Assembly: GCF_026015985.1 (NCBI RefSeq)
Contig: NZ_CP110389.1
Coordinates: 6,232,001 to 6,296,000 of the forward strand
Reading direction: 5' to 3'
Length of the DNA stretch: 64,000 bases
From: Rhodopseudomonas sp. P2A-2r
GTDB taxonomy: Bacteria; Pseudomonadota; Alphaproteobacteria; Rhizobiales; Xanthobacteraceae
Shown here: in pieces, positions 1 to 9,354 of the stretch
How positions within the stretch are numbered: position 1 is the stretch's first letter
Layout of the letters: each line of letters begins with the position of its first letter
Position numbers and translations under genes: made by a program
The notes under the pieces: model-generated
Told to the model about the DNA's origin: nothing
What the model saw: the letters and a program-made list of their open reading frames with translations, nothing else
Databases searched by the model: none

Positions 1-788
1 GTGGTGACGACCGAATGCTCGGGCTGGCCGATGGCAATCACCGACTTCTCAGTCAGCGTCGCGGTCGGGCAGGCCTGCACGCAGGCACCGCACGACACGC
101 ATTCGGAGCCGAGAAAACTCTCGCTCATGCCGGGCGACACCCGACTGTCGAAACCGCGGCCGGAAATGGTCAGCGCGAAGGTGCCCTGCACTTCCTCGCA
201 GGCGCGGACGCAACGCGAGCAGACGATGCACTTCGAGGGATCATAGGTGAAGTACGGATTGCTCTCGTCCTTCGCCATCCAGCGGTCGTTCTCGCAATCA
301 TGGGGCGAATGATCGGGCGAGTGATTATGTGCCTTGGCGAAGACGTGGTTCTCGCCAGCATCGCCGTAGCGTACGTCGCGCAGGCCCACTGCCCCTGCCA
401 TGTCCTGCAGCTCGCAGTCGCCGTTGGCGGCACAGGTCAGGCAGTCCAGCGGGTGGTCGGAGATATACAGCTCCATCACGCCCTTGCGGAGCGTCTTCAG
501 CCGTTCATTCTGGGTGTGGACCACAAGGCCTTCCATGGCCGGCGTGGTGCAGGAGGCCGGCGTACCGGCGCGGCCCTCGATCTCGACCAGACAGAGCCGG
601 CACGAGCCGAACGCATCCACCATGTCGGTGGCGCAGAGCTTTGGAATCTGGGTGCCCGCCTCCATGGCGGCACGCATGATCGAGGTGCCCTCGGGAACGG
701 AGATACTTTTGCCGTCGATCGTCAGTGTGACCATCTTCTCAGCCTTGGAGCGCGGGGTGCCGAAATCGATTTCATGAACGAGCGACAT
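1..788 (-). CDS. fdsA: NAD-dependent formate dehydrogenase alpha subunit (N-terminal part)
   Basis: Catalytic subunit of the soluble molybdenum formate dehydrogenase, which oxidises formate to CO2 and passes electrons through Fe-S clusters to FdsB. Only the first ~262 residues are present because the gene runs off the left edge. Visible is the NuoG-like N-terminal module: plant-type 2Fe-2S cysteines C52/C63/C66/C80, the His-type cluster H112/C116/C119/C125, and two 4Fe-4S motifs (C187, C190, C193, C197 and C230, C233, C236, C240). The molybdopterin domain lies outside the window. The start is the ATG at 788, 9 bp after the fdsB stop. An operon with fdsG-fdsB is clear; fdsC and fdsD would be expected further left. 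Confidence 0.93.
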   Translation of the reverse strand, partial: MSLVHEIDFGTPRSKAEKMVTLTIDGKSISVPEGTSIMRAAMEAGTQIPKLCATDMVDAFGSCRLCLVEIEGRAGTPASCTTPAMEGLVVHTQNERLKTLRKGVMELYISDHPLDCLTCAANGDCELQDMAGAVGLRDVRYGDAGENHVFAKAHNHSPDHSPHDCENDRWMAKDESNPYFTYDPSKCIVCSRCVRACEEVQGTFALTISGRGFDSRVSPGMSESFLGSECVSCGACVQACPTATLTEKSVIAIGQPEHSVVT

Positions 789-797
789 GAGGTGCTC

Positions 798-2348
798 CTA
801 TTCTGCTGCTTGCAGGCGGGCCGGCGTCGGCGCGAAGTCGTCCGGAAAGTGCTTCAGCGCGCTCATCACCGGATAGGACGTGAAGCCGCCGAGCGCACAG
901 AGCGAGCCGAATTTCAGGGTATGGCAGAGATCTTCCAGCACGGCGGTGTTCTCGGCCACGCGCTCGCCACGGCGAATCTTGTCGATGGTCTCGACGCCGC
1001 GGGTGGAGCCGATGCGGCATGGGGTGCACTTGCCGCAGGACTCGACGGCACAGAACTCCATGGCGAAGCGCGCCTGCTTCGCCATGTCGACGCTGTCGTC
1101 GAACACCACGATGCCGCCGTGGCCGATCAACCCGTCGCGCTTGGCAAAGGCCTCGTAGTCGAACGGCGTATCGAACAACTCGCGCGGGAAATAGGCGCCG
1201 AGCGGACCGCCGACCTGCACGGCGCGGACCGGACGGCCGCTCAAGGTGCCGCCGCCGACCTCGTCGACCAGTTCGCCAAGCGTGATGCCGAACGCGACCT
1301 CGAACAACCCGCCGTTTTTGATATTGCCGGCGAGTTGGATCGGCATGGTGCCGCGCGAGCGGCCCATGCCGAATTCCGCATAGGCCTTGGCACCGTCGTT
1401 GAGAATAAAGGGGATTGCCGCGAACGACAGCACGTTGTTGATCACCGTGGGCTTGCCGAACAGGCCCTTGTGCGCCGGTAGCGGCGGCTTGGCACGGACG
1501 ATGCCGCGGCGGCCCTCGAGACTTTCCAGCAGCGCCGTCTCCTCGCCGCAGACATAGGCGCCGGCACCGACACGGACTTCGAGATCGAAGCTGTGCGCGG
1601 AGCCGCAGATATTGGCGCCGAGGAAACCGGCGCGCTCGGCTGCGGCGATCGCGATGTTGGTGGCGGCGATGGCGTGGGGATATTCCGAGCGGATGTAGAT
1701 GTAGCCCTTGGTGGCGCCCACGGCGATGCCGGCGATGGTCATGCCCTCGATCACCACAAAGGGATCGCCCTCGAACAGCATGCGGTCGGCGAAGGTGCCG
1801 CTGTCACCCTCGTCGGCGTTGCAGACGATGAACTTTCGATCGGCGGCGGTGTCCGCCACGGTCTTCCACTTGATGCCGGTGGGGAAGCCGGCACCACCGC
1901 GACCGCGCAGGCCGGAGGTGGTGACGTCGGCGATGATCTGCGCCGGTGTCAAGGTCAGCGCGCGCGCCAGGCCCTTGTAGCCGTCATAAGCGCGATATTC
2001 GTCGAGCGAGCGCGGGTCGATGACACCGCAGCGCGCGAAGCTTAGGCGGGTCTGCCGCTTCAGCCAGGGGATCTCCTCTGTGACACCAAGACGCAGCGGA
2101 TGCGCCGCGTCGGCGATCATCGCGTCGAGCACCGCATCGACATCGTCCTCGGCCACCGGGCCAAAGGCGACGCGGCCTTGCGGCGTCGCCATCTCGATCA
2201 TCGGCTCCAGCCAGTAAAGTCCACGCGAACCGTTGCGCACGATCTCGAGCTCGAGCTTTCGCGCTTCGGCGGCGCGCACGAAAGCGTCAGCCACGTCGTC
2301 GGCACCGACAGCAACCGCGCCGGCATCGCGGGGAACAAAGATCTTCAT
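798..2348 (-). CDS. fdsB: NAD-dependent formate dehydrogenase beta (diaphorase) subunit
   Basis: FMN-containing subunit that passes electrons from the Fe-S chain of FdsA to NAD+. The 516-residue product is NuoF-like: an N-terminal thioredoxin-fold-like extension (~1-100), the FMN/NADH-binding glycine motif GRGGAGFPTG at ~149-158, and a C-terminal 4Fe-4S site with C438, C441, C444 and C484. The reading frame continues upstream to 2576, but the ATG at 2348 is chosen because it starts the conserved sequence and overlaps the fdsG stop by 4 bp (ATGA), indicating translational coupling. Confidence 0.93.
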   Translation of the reverse strand: MKIFVPRDAGAVAVGADDVADAFVRAAEARKLELEIVRNGSRGLYWLEPMIEMATPQGRVAFGPVAEDDVDAVLDAMIADAAHPLRLGVTEEIPWLKRQTRLSFARCGVIDPRSLDEYRAYDGYKGLARALTLTPAQIIADVTTSGLRGRGGAGFPTGIKWKTVADTAADRKFIVCNADEGDSGTFADRMLFEGDPFVVIEGMTIAGIAVGATKGYIYIRSEYPHAIAATNIAIAAAERAGFLGANICGSAHSFDLEVRVGAGAYVCGEETALLESLEGRRGIVRAKPPLPAHKGLFGKPTVINNVLSFAAIPFILNDGAKAYAEFGMGRSRGTMPIQLAGNIKNGGLFEVAFGITLGELVDEVGGGTLSGRPVRAVQVGGPLGAYFPRELFDTPFDYEAFAKRDGLIGHGGIVVFDDSVDMAKQARFAMEFCAVESCGKCTPCRIGSTRGVETIDKIRRGERVAENTAVLEDLCHTLKFGSLCALGGFTSYPVMSALKHFPDDFAPTPARLQAAE

Positions 2349-2821
2349 CGCTGCGCCTCCGCGACCAGCGCATCGAGGCGCTTCTCGGTGAGGCGTCCGA
2401 CCACGCGGCTGTCGAGCATGGCAGATGGCGCGGTGGCGCACAGGCCGAGGCAATAGATCGGCTCCAGCGTGACGCGCTGATCCGCCGTGGTGTTGCCGAG
2501 CTTGATGCCCAGGCTGGATTCGGCGCGCGCCGCCAGCGCATCGCCGCCGGCGGCCTGGCAAGCCTCGGCGCGGCACAGCTTCAGCACGTGCTGGCCCGCA
2601 GGCTCATGGCGGAAATCGTGATAGAAAGTGAAGACACCGTAGACTTCGGCGCGCGACAGGTTGAGCGCCGACGCGATCATCGGAATCGCCGGCTCCGGCA
2701 CGTAGCCGAAGACTTCCTGCAATGCATGCAGGATAACCAGCGTGCCGCCCTCCACATGCGAAAGGCCCGCGATGATCTCCGCGCTCCGCGTCTCGTCCCA
2801 AGGTTCATAGCGTGAGGTCAT
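2345..2821 (-). CDS. fdsG: NAD-dependent formate dehydrogenase gamma subunit
   Basis: NuoE-like 2Fe-2S electron-transfer subunit of 158 residues, about the usual length. The thioredoxin-like 2Fe-2S cysteines are C83, C88, C124 and C128. It is the first gene of the fdsGBA operon and overlaps fdsB by 4 bp. The 158 bp between it and the upstream lysR gene probably holds the operon promoter, but I cannot mark -35/-10 boxes with confidence. Confidence 0.92.
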   Translation of the reverse strand: MTSRYEPWDETRSAEIIAGLSHVEGGTLVILHALQEVFGYVPEPAIPMIASALNLSRAEVYGVFTFYHDFRHEPAGQHVLKLCRAEACQAAGGDALAARAESSLGIKLGNTTADQRVTLEPIYCLGLCATAPSAMLDSRVVGRLTEKRLDALVAEAQR

Positions 2822-2979
2822 TGGCGTGCCCGACGTTGATGTTCAGGCGCCAATGAGAGTTGGAATTAATCCAAAGATCAATAAAGCAGTCTCATGCTGC
2901 GATACGGAAACCTGATCGATCAGGAAACGACATCACACGATCGGCAACCGGAATGAACAGCGAGAGCGGAATCGCGGCG

Positions 2980-3873
2980 TCAAGCTTCCAGCGACGGCGC
3001 CACTTCGCGCGCAATCTGCACCAGGGCCGCGATCAACGGCGTCATCGGGTCGCGCTGCGGCACCACGAGTCCGACGCCATAGGTGACGACGGGATCGATA
3101 ATCGGAATCATCCGCACTGCTCCGGTGAGGCCCAGCGTCTGCGCCAGCTTGGCAGGCATCACACTGGCCCAGCGGCCGGTCTTCACATGGGTGTACAGCA
3201 CGATGATCGAATTCGAGGTCAACGTCGGCACCGCCTCGGCGCCGACCGATTTTAGCGCGCGATCGATGATCCGGCGGTTCTGCATGTCGGGCGTCAGCAG
3301 GCATAGCGGCACCTGGCCGACTTCCTTCCAGGTCACTTCGTCGCGGTCGCCGAACATGCCGTCGGGCGACGTCAGCAAACGGTAGCTCTCCTGATACAGC
3401 GGGATCGAGCGAACCTTGCCGAGCGGTTCGTTCTCAATGTAGGTGAGTCCGGCATCGACCTCGAGATTTTCCAGCAGGCCGAGCACGGCCGCCGAGGTGC
3501 ACGACTGCACGCGAAAGCGCACGTCGGGATAGCGGGCGCGGAACGGCGTGGTGAGCGACTCCACCATGCCGAGCGCGGTCGGGATCGCCGCGATGCGGAT
3601 CTCGCCGGACAGGCGATCCTTGAGGCCGTTGATTTCCTGGCGCATGGCGCGGGCGTCGCCGACGATGCGCCGCGCCCAGTCGAGCGCCCGTTCGCCCTCC
3701 GGGGTAAAGCCCTGGAAACGTGAGCCGCGTTGCACCAGCATGACGCCGAGGAATTCCTCAAGCTGCTTCAGGCTGGTGGACATGGTCGGCTGGGTGACGC
3801 CGCAGGCCTCGGCGGCGCGGCCGAAGTGCCGTTCCTTGGCGAGCGCCAGCAACAGTTCGAGCTTGTCGATCAA
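2980..3873 (-). CDS. LysR-family regulator, probable regulator of the fds operon
   Basis: The 297-residue product has the LysR layout: an N-terminal winged helix-turn-helix (~1-60, including the segment TQPTMSTSLKQLEEFLG) and a C-terminal effector-binding domain. It lies directly upstream of fdsG on the same strand. In several other proteobacteria fds operons carry a linked LysR gene (FdsR) that senses formate, so this role is inferred from context. The divergent arrangement common for LysR genes is absent here. Confidence 0.85.
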   Translation of the reverse strand: MIDKLELLLALAKERHFGRAAEACGVTQPTMSTSLKQLEEFLGVMLVQRGSRFQGFTPEGERALDWARRIVGDARAMRQEINGLKDRLSGEIRIAAIPTALGMVESLTTPFRARYPDVRFRVQSCTSAAVLGLLENLEVDAGLTYIENEPLGKVRSIPLYQESYRLLTSPDGMFGDRDEVTWKEVGQVPLCLLTPDMQNRRIIDRALKSVGAEAVPTLTSNSIIVLYTHVKTGRWASVMPAKLAQTLGLTGAVRMIPIIDPVVTYGVGLVVPQRDPMTPLIAALVQIAREVAPSLEA

Positions 3874-4111
3874 GGGAGCCTCGGTCCGGGCATGATGTCA
3901 GGATCGCGCGATACCGACGATGCCATTCGCCGTTCGCCGGCTGGCAACATAGGGCGCTATGCGACTCCCCTGCAACCGGTCAGCAAGCTGCGCGCAAGCC
4001 GATCGGGCCTCATAGGGGTGCAACAAGAGGTGTCGCGAGCCAAGGCGACTGGTCTGGATGAAGCGATCACAGTCGGGCGCGCCAGACAGGCGCGGCCCGG
4101 TATCGAAGGGA

Positions 4112-4318
4112 TCAGCCGAGGCGGCTGATCTGCTCCTCGGTCACCACGCGCTCAACGTTTTCCGTCTTGCTCTTGATGCGGTAGCGCGGACGGCCGTCGG
4201 CCTCGATGGGCAGGCAGGAGGTGATGGTGTACACGCTTCGCTCCTTGACCATGGCGCGGCCTTGGGGACCCTGAAGCTGGTGGTGAACGTCGTCGTTAAT
4301 CGCGTAGTTGTGCGCCAT
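4112..4318 (-). CDS. Small conserved hypothetical protein (68 aa)
   Basis: I do not recognise a named family. The 68-residue product starts MAHNYAINDDVHHQLQG and is rich in charged residues, with no signal peptide or membrane segment. The frame is open further upstream, but the ATG at 4318 has a good ribosome-binding site (GGAGAG about 8 nt before it). It is monocistronic, in a ~0.85 kb gap between the lysR gene and the glycosyltransferase gene. Its length and sequence resemble small soluble proteins I associate with Bradyrhizobium genomes; that is recollection, not a search result. Confidence 0.65.
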   Translation of the reverse strand: MAHNYAINDDVHHQLQGPQGRAMVKERSVYTITSCLPIEADGRPRYRIKSKTENVERVVTEEQISRLG

Positions 4319-4498
4319 TTTTTTGCTCTCCGGTGAGCGGCTTTTAGCCACAACGGCTCGGCAAAGCAACAAATCCCGTGCAATACCGGTCAGATAGCTC
4401 GTCAGGCCTGATATGCAGTTAATACAGAAGTGGCCGGCTACCGGGCTCATCGCCTCTACAGCTGTTGCCGATCGGGCTGGCGAAGCGCCAGGCCAGAA

Positions 4499-4534
4499 AC
4501 CGAAAAACCTCCGGCAGGGCATTGCCGGAGGTTT
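4499..4534 (-). terminator. Probable rho-independent terminator of the glycosyltransferase gene
   Basis: A perfect 11-bp stem (AAACCTCCGGC at 4505-4515 with GCCGGAGGTTT at 4524-4534) encloses an 8-nt loop. Read on the minus strand it is followed by TTTTTCGGTTT. It lies ~190 bp beyond the stop of the TPR/glycosyltransferase gene. The rest of the 405-bp gap (4319-4723) holds no coding region I can support. Confidence 0.7.
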
Positions 4535-4723
4535 CGGAGGTTTACGTATAAAAGTGCGTCGTCTCCCTGAGACATCTGCCGTCAAAGAATTTGCCGGCTG
4601 CGCCCATGAAGACTACATGACTTAGAACGATGAGTTCAATAGCTGATTTAATCAGGCTATTCGGAAAATGGTGGAACTCCTCGAAAGTTGATCGCCCGGT
4701 GGAACATTAACCACGACTCGCCC

Positions 4724-6724
4724 TCAGCGGGATGCCCTGGGGCGCGCGGCCACCGCGATGTGATCGGGCGGCAAGCCGGCCCGGGAACGCTCGACCATGG
4801 CCAGATAGGCCGTTTCGATGTGCTCCGTGACCCGCGCCGTATCGAACAGCGGGGCGGCAAGCCGATTATCCCGGAGCGTCCCTGCGATCGCCGCCAGACG
4901 GGCCGGCTGCGTCGCCAGCTCGATCGCCAGACGCTCATAGTCCGACTGCGACGTGGCGACCAGTTCCGGCAGGCCGATATTGTGCAGCAGGCTGGCCGCC
5001 ACCCTGCCTGCGAAGGTTTCGCCGCGGCAGGTCAGCAGCGGCAGGCCAGCCCATAGCGCATCGCTGGCCGTGGTGTGGGCATTGTAAGGCAGCGTGTCCA
5101 GAAACAGGCCGGCGCAGCGATGCCGGGCGAGATGTTCGTCCGCCGGCATCCGTTCCGCGAAGACGAGACGCCCGGCCTCGACGCCGCGCGCGACGGCTTC
5201 GCGACGCAGATTGGCGGCGGCCGCGGCATTGTCCTCGAGCAGCCAGAGCACGCTGCCGGGCACCTGTTTCAGGATGCGCATCCAGCCGTCGAAGGTCGCG
5301 GGCGTGATCTTGTAGTTGTTGTTGAAGCAGCAGAACACGAATCCCTCGGCGGGAAGGCCGCACTCCGCCCGGCTGAACGTCCACTCGGCAATCGGTCGCT
5401 GCCGGTCGTTGGCCTGATAGCAGTCCGGCAGCCACGCGACCTTCTCGCTGTAGAACTGCCGGTGTTCGGCCGGCAGCACGTGACGATCGGCGATGATGTA
5501 ATCCATGTAGCGCGCGCCCAGCGTCCCCGGGAAACCGAGATAGTTGACCTGAATGGGCGCTGCCCGCCGCGCGAACACGCGGGTGCGGGCGTCGCCGAAA
5601 TAGCCGTTCAGATTGACCAGAATGTCGATGCCAGCGGCGCGAATCGCGGCCACCGCTTGCGGGTCGGACAAGGCCGCGATGTCGATACTGCCGTCGACGG
5701 CGGCGTCGATGCGCCGGCGCGTCGCACTGCCGTCGTCAAAGCCGTTGTCGATGGCAACGACCTCGAATTGCTGCCTGTCGTGCTGTTCGAGGACGCCGAC
5801 CAGCAGCAGCGAGGTGGCCTGCTGGCGAAACTCGCCTGACAGGTAGCCGATGCGGATCTTGCCTGCCGTGCGCAGTGCCGGCAGATCCGACTTGTCGAAG
5901 CGCGCGGGAAAACGGTTTGCGCTGTAGATTTCGGCGCAGCGTTGCAGACTGCGTTCCGACATGGCGATGCCCTGCCAGGCGAAGGGTTCGACGGACAGGC
6001 GCCCCGCCGCGAGATCGCGGTCGATATCGGAAATGAGGCGGTCGGTCCCGGCCCAGTCGCAGGTCAGCATCTTCTGGTGCAGCAGATCGCCCTTCACCAG
6101 TGGCATTTGCGGGTCGATCTCAAGCGCGCGGGCATAGGCGCCGGCGGCCTCGGCGGGGCGCCGCAACTTCTGAAGGATAAAACCGCGGCTGAACCAGGCT
6201 TCCGCCATCCCCGGCTTCATCGCCAGCGTCCGGTCGCACGCGACCAGCGCGTCGTCATAGCGTTTCAGCCTGGTGAGGGATCGGCTCCGGTTGAAGAAAG
6301 TCGCCGGGTCGTTCGGATTGAGCGAAGCGGCCCGGTCGAAGTCGGCAATGGCGGCCTGGGGATCGTTGAGATCGTTCAGCGCCGCGCCGCGCGCGTTCCA
6401 GCTGTCGGCACTGCCGGGATTGAGCGCAATCGCCTGGGTGAAGCGCTGCACGGCTTCGTCCGGACGGCCCAGCGCCTTCAGGACCAGGCCGTAGTTGTAG
6501 AACGTGGCGTCGGAGGTTGCGCTCAGCTTCAGCGCGGACTGCAGCAGGGGTTCGGCCTCGGCGAACTTCTTCTGCGCCACAAGAACGACGGCGAGCAGGT
6601 TCAGCGCCGCCGGATGGCGCGGCTCCTTGCGCAGCAACTGCCTGAAGGATCGTTCGGCCTCGGCGAGCTGGCCCTGCTGGAAAGACGCGATGCCCCGTTT
6701 GAAGAGTTCAGCGGCGGATGCCAT
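4724..6724 (-). CDS. TPR-repeat protein with SPINDLY/O-GlcNAc-transferase-type glycosyltransferase domain
   Basis: The 666-residue product has an N-terminal array of tetratricopeptide repeats (~1-240) followed by a Glyco_transf_41 (GT41) domain. The diagnostic C-terminal segment is LDTLPYNAHTTASDALWAG. Bacterial GT41 proteins are predicted to transfer a sugar from a nucleotide donor to protein or other acceptors; the acceptor here is unknown. The frame extends to 6829, but the ATG at 6724 begins the first TPR helix and is preferred. It stands alone, with a terminator on either side. Confidence 0.88.
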   Translation of the reverse strand: MASAAELFKRGIASFQQGQLAEAERSFRQLLRKEPRHPAALNLLAVVLVAQKKFAEAEPLLQSALKLSATSDATFYNYGLVLKALGRPDEAVQRFTQAIALNPGSADSWNARGAALNDLNDPQAAIADFDRAASLNPNDPATFFNRSRSLTRLKRYDDALVACDRTLAMKPGMAEAWFSRGFILQKLRRPAEAAGAYARALEIDPQMPLVKGDLLHQKMLTCDWAGTDRLISDIDRDLAAGRLSVEPFAWQGIAMSERSLQRCAEIYSANRFPARFDKSDLPALRTAGKIRIGYLSGEFRQQATSLLLVGVLEQHDRQQFEVVAIDNGFDDGSATRRRIDAAVDGSIDIAALSDPQAVAAIRAAGIDILVNLNGYFGDARTRVFARRAAPIQVNYLGFPGTLGARYMDYIIADRHVLPAEHRQFYSEKVAWLPDCYQANDRQRPIAEWTFSRAECGLPAEGFVFCCFNNNYKITPATFDGWMRILKQVPGSVLWLLEDNAAAAANLRREAVARGVEAGRLVFAERMPADEHLARHRCAGLFLDTLPYNAHTTASDALWAGLPLLTCRGETFAGRVAASLLHNIGLPELVATSQSDYERLAIELATQPARLAAIAGTLRDNRLAAPLFDTARVTEHIETAYLAMVERSRAGLPPDHIAVAARPRASR

Positions 6725-6825
6725 TCGCTTGCGAGCCCTTTCCCGGTGCAACAGAGCGGCCTTATAGACGCCGGACGGGCCCAGGTCGACAGCCGCGGGG
6801 CGCGACACGCAGGCCACGCGCGCAA

Positions 6826-6857
6826 GCAAAAACCCCCGGCAGTTTCCTGCCGGGGGT
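6826..6857 (-). terminator. Rho-independent terminator of the porin gene
   Basis: An 11-bp perfect stem (ACCCCCGGCAG at 6832-6842 with CTGCCGGGGGT at 6847-6857) closes a TTTC loop. On the minus strand it is followed by a T-run. It sits 39 bp past the porin stop codon. Confidence 0.9.
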
Positions 6858-6895
6858 CTTTGTTTCAGATCTTGAGCGTCGTGAGACGATCAGGA

Positions 6896-8416
6896 TTAGA
6901 AGGAGCGGGAGATCTGAACCCCGCCGTTGTAGATGTTCTGGCCACCGAGACCGTACACGGCATTCGCCGCAGCGCCGCTCACGCCACCGAGGTTGGTGTA
7001 GGTTCCGCTGAGGTTCGTGTTCAAACGGCTGTAGACGAACTCAGCCGCAATGGTCAGATCCTTCACCGGGGTCCAGGCGGTACGGGTACCTACCTGAGCC
7101 GTCGAGAGCTTCATGTCGCCACCGGTGACATTGAGCGAGCCAAAACCAGTGGTCCCCACGCCAGCTCCCGACAGAGCCGTAATCAGAGCCGCGTTACCGG
7201 CAGCACCGTAGGAGATCTGGGTGTAGTTACCAAACACCGACGTACGCCATGCCGGATTCCAGTAGTGCTCGTAGAACGCGCTGACGTCCCAGGAGGTGCT
7301 CAGGTCGATACCGGTGCCATTGGTATACACGCCGTCAAGCACGTAACCGAAAGCGAGGGTGCCGGCGCTCGGACCGCTGGCGCGGAGGTATCGCCCTGCG
7401 CCCGCGGTATCAAGCGTGCCGCCCCAGACATACTTGGCAGCGCCCTTGGCGTAGGTTGCTTCCATCTTGAAGCTGTCACCGGCGCCGGTGGGCAGGTTCT
7501 TCAGCTCGAAGCCGCCGCTGACGGCGTAGCCCCAGGTCGTGGCCGGACGGCCGTTGTCTACGACTGCGCCTGCAACGGGGAAGCCGCTGTAGTAGTTGCC
7601 GTGAACTTCATGACCAGCAGCCGACACGAAGGCCGAACCCCATGCCTGATCGAGGCGCAGGTTGCCGACGATGTCAGGCATGTGATCGCCACCCGCCTGG
7701 TTGCCCGTGAAGTTGCCAGGGCCGTATGCACCGCCTGTGAGCAAGGGGGTCGGGCTGAAGGCGAGCGACGTATTGACCACACCGGCGGTGCGGTAGGGCT
7801 GCGCGTCTTCCAGCGAGATCGTGGCCGACATGCCATTGCCGAAGGAAGCCGTGTAGGCCAGCATCGGGATGCCGGTCGCGTTGTTGGAGCCGGCGTTCAG
7901 GCCCGACGAAATCGTCGGCTTGGCCAGCGCCCACTGCGGATCGAACATCGAGACCGACTTACCGAAGGTGAAGCCGGCGAACTGGATGAACGCGTAGTCG
8001 ACTTCGACCGGTGCGCCGCCAGCGATACCCGAAACGCCGCGCGTCCAGTCGAACTTCGCGTCGCCATAGGTACGCAGAACACCGTATTCGGTGGCCGTGC
8101 GGGTATCGATGTTCACGTTGAAACGAGCGCGGGTCTGAAAGAAGTCACGCGACCAAGCCTGCGAACCGGGAGCGCCACCCTGCCACTGCGGGGCATCGTA
8201 GATGTTGCCGTTGAGCGCGGTGTCGATACGGATTGCGCCGCCGATCTTGATGCAGGTGTCGGTGCCCGGGATGTAGTAGAAGCCGGCGCCGTACAGCGAG
8301 CAGATCTTCACGTATTCGACCGCCTTGGCCTTCATCGGAAGATCGGCTGCCTGTGCTCCACCGATGGCGAGAAGACCCGCCGCGGAGCCGAGAATAAGGC
8401 CCTTAATCGTTGTCAT
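6896..8416 (-). CDS. Outer-membrane porin (Porin_2 family)
   Basis: General diffusion porin, 506 residues, predicted as a 16-strand beta-barrel in the outer membrane. A signal peptide ends at about residue 23 (…GGAQA/ADLP). The mature N-terminus has the rhizobial signature (VEYVKICSLYGAGFYYIPGT, two conserved Cys) and the protein ends in the C-terminal Phe typical of outer-membrane barrels. These genomes usually carry many paralogues, so substrate specificity cannot be assigned. A strong terminator follows it, and a divergent marR gene lies 343 bp upstream. Confidence 0.93.
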   Translation of the reverse strand: MTTIKGLILGSAAGLLAIGGAQAADLPMKAKAVEYVKICSLYGAGFYYIPGTDTCIKIGGAIRIDTALNGNIYDAPQWQGGAPGSQAWSRDFFQTRARFNVNIDTRTATEYGVLRTYGDAKFDWTRGVSGIAGGAPVEVDYAFIQFAGFTFGKSVSMFDPQWALAKPTISSGLNAGSNNATGIPMLAYTASFGNGMSATISLEDAQPYRTAGVVNTSLAFSPTPLLTGGAYGPGNFTGNQAGGDHMPDIVGNLRLDQAWGSAFVSAAGHEVHGNYYSGFPVAGAVVDNGRPATTWGYAVSGGFELKNLPTGAGDSFKMEATYAKGAAKYVWGGTLDTAGAGRYLRASGPSAGTLAFGYVLDGVYTNGTGIDLSTSWDVSAFYEHYWNPAWRTSVFGNYTQISYGAAGNAALITALSGAGVGTTGFGSLNVTGGDMKLSTAQVGTRTAWTPVKDLTIAAEFVYSRLNTNLSGTYTNLGGVSGAAANAVYGLGGQNIYNGGVQISRSF

Positions 8417-8759
8417 GGTAAACCTCCAAGTTGTTCTTAAAGGGAAGGTTCCGGATCCGCCGGGTGACGACCACCCGAAGATTGTTCCCTTAGTCCCCCA
8501 CTACCGCCTGGTACTTCGCGTCTTCGGTCCCACCCGCATAACGCGAGGTACTAAAGCGAATTACTTCAACGGGACGACTGCGGGTTGCCCCATCGCCGAA
8601 ACGGACAATGCCTGCGCGCTTCGCTTAAGCAAAATACTTTATGAACTCATGCATCTTTATCGCGCCGCAGTGTGGTTTCCCTGCAACACACGAAGTTGTG
8701 GCTTGCCTGTCGCAATTGCCTGATAGAGTTATGTAAATTGGAAAACTGCAGGACGAGTC
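8417..8759. promoter_or_regulatory. Divergent intergenic region, porin / MarR
   Basis: These 343 bp separate the start codons of the porin gene (minus) and the MarR gene (plus). They must hold both promoters. I see no convincing operator palindrome or coding sequence here. The part next to the MarR gene (about 8620-8750) is more AT-rich than the surroundings. Confidence 0.5.
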
Positions 8760-9305
8760 ATGGCTAATCGAGCGAGCGTAATCAAGGTGGACGAAGACTT
8801 CGGCACCGACGAAGAAACACTACCGGCGCACCTGGCAGGCAAGAATCAGGAGCTCCTGCGGCAATTCACCTGGGACATTGCTGCAATCAACGTCCATCTC
8901 GACGGGATCCGCTACTTCTGGGCCAAGGAACTCGGCATCAGCGGCCCGCAATGGATGATCCTCATGGCCATCGGGGATCTCGACCGCGGCAAGGGGGTTC
9001 CAGTCAAGGATGTCTCGGCCATGCTGCATGTCGACCCGTCCTTCGTGACGACCCAGTCCAAGATGCTCGAGAAGAACGGCTTTCTGCGCCGGATCCCGTC
9101 CCGCGAGGACGCCAGAGTGGTGCTGATGTCGCTGTCCGACAAGGCCAGCAAGAAGATCGCAACGTTGTCGTCCCGTCGCGATGCGCTGTTCGCTTTCGTG
9201 ATGGCAGAATTCGACCCCGCCGCGCTGCTGGAGGTCGCGTCTCATATGGCCCGGCTCAAGGTACGGCTGGAAAAAGCCAACCTGATGCTCGCGGTGGATA
9301 GCTGA
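8760..9305 (+). CDS. MarR-family transcriptional regulator
   Basis: The 181-residue product contains a winged helix-turn-helix of the MarR type (~60-150), including the recognition region VDPSFVTTQSKMLEKNGFLRR and the wing SREDARVVLMSLSDKA. It is divergent from the porin gene and convergent with the hydrolase-fold gene, so either neighbour could be a target. The effector is unknown. Confidence 0.88.
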   Translation: MANRASVIKVDEDFGTDEETLPAHLAGKNQELLRQFTWDIAAINVHLDGIRYFWAKELGISGPQWMILMAIGDLDRGKGVPVKDVSAMLHVDPSFVTTQSKMLEKNGFLRRIPSREDARVVLMSLSDKASKKIATLSSRRDALFAFVMAEFDPAALLEVASHMARLKVRLEKANLMLAVDS

Positions 9306-9354
9306 GTTTTCTGGCAGGTGCGACGCCGGCCACCGGACGAAGTCTCGACCGGGG

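Noticed and set aside
15..1481. 488-codon open frame on the plus strand
   Set aside because: Antisense to fdsA and fdsB, both of which have clear cofactor motifs.
5942..8440. 832-codon open frame on the plus strand
   Set aside because: It is antisense to the glycosyltransferase and porin genes, has no family-like motifs, and reflects the codon bias of high-GC DNA.
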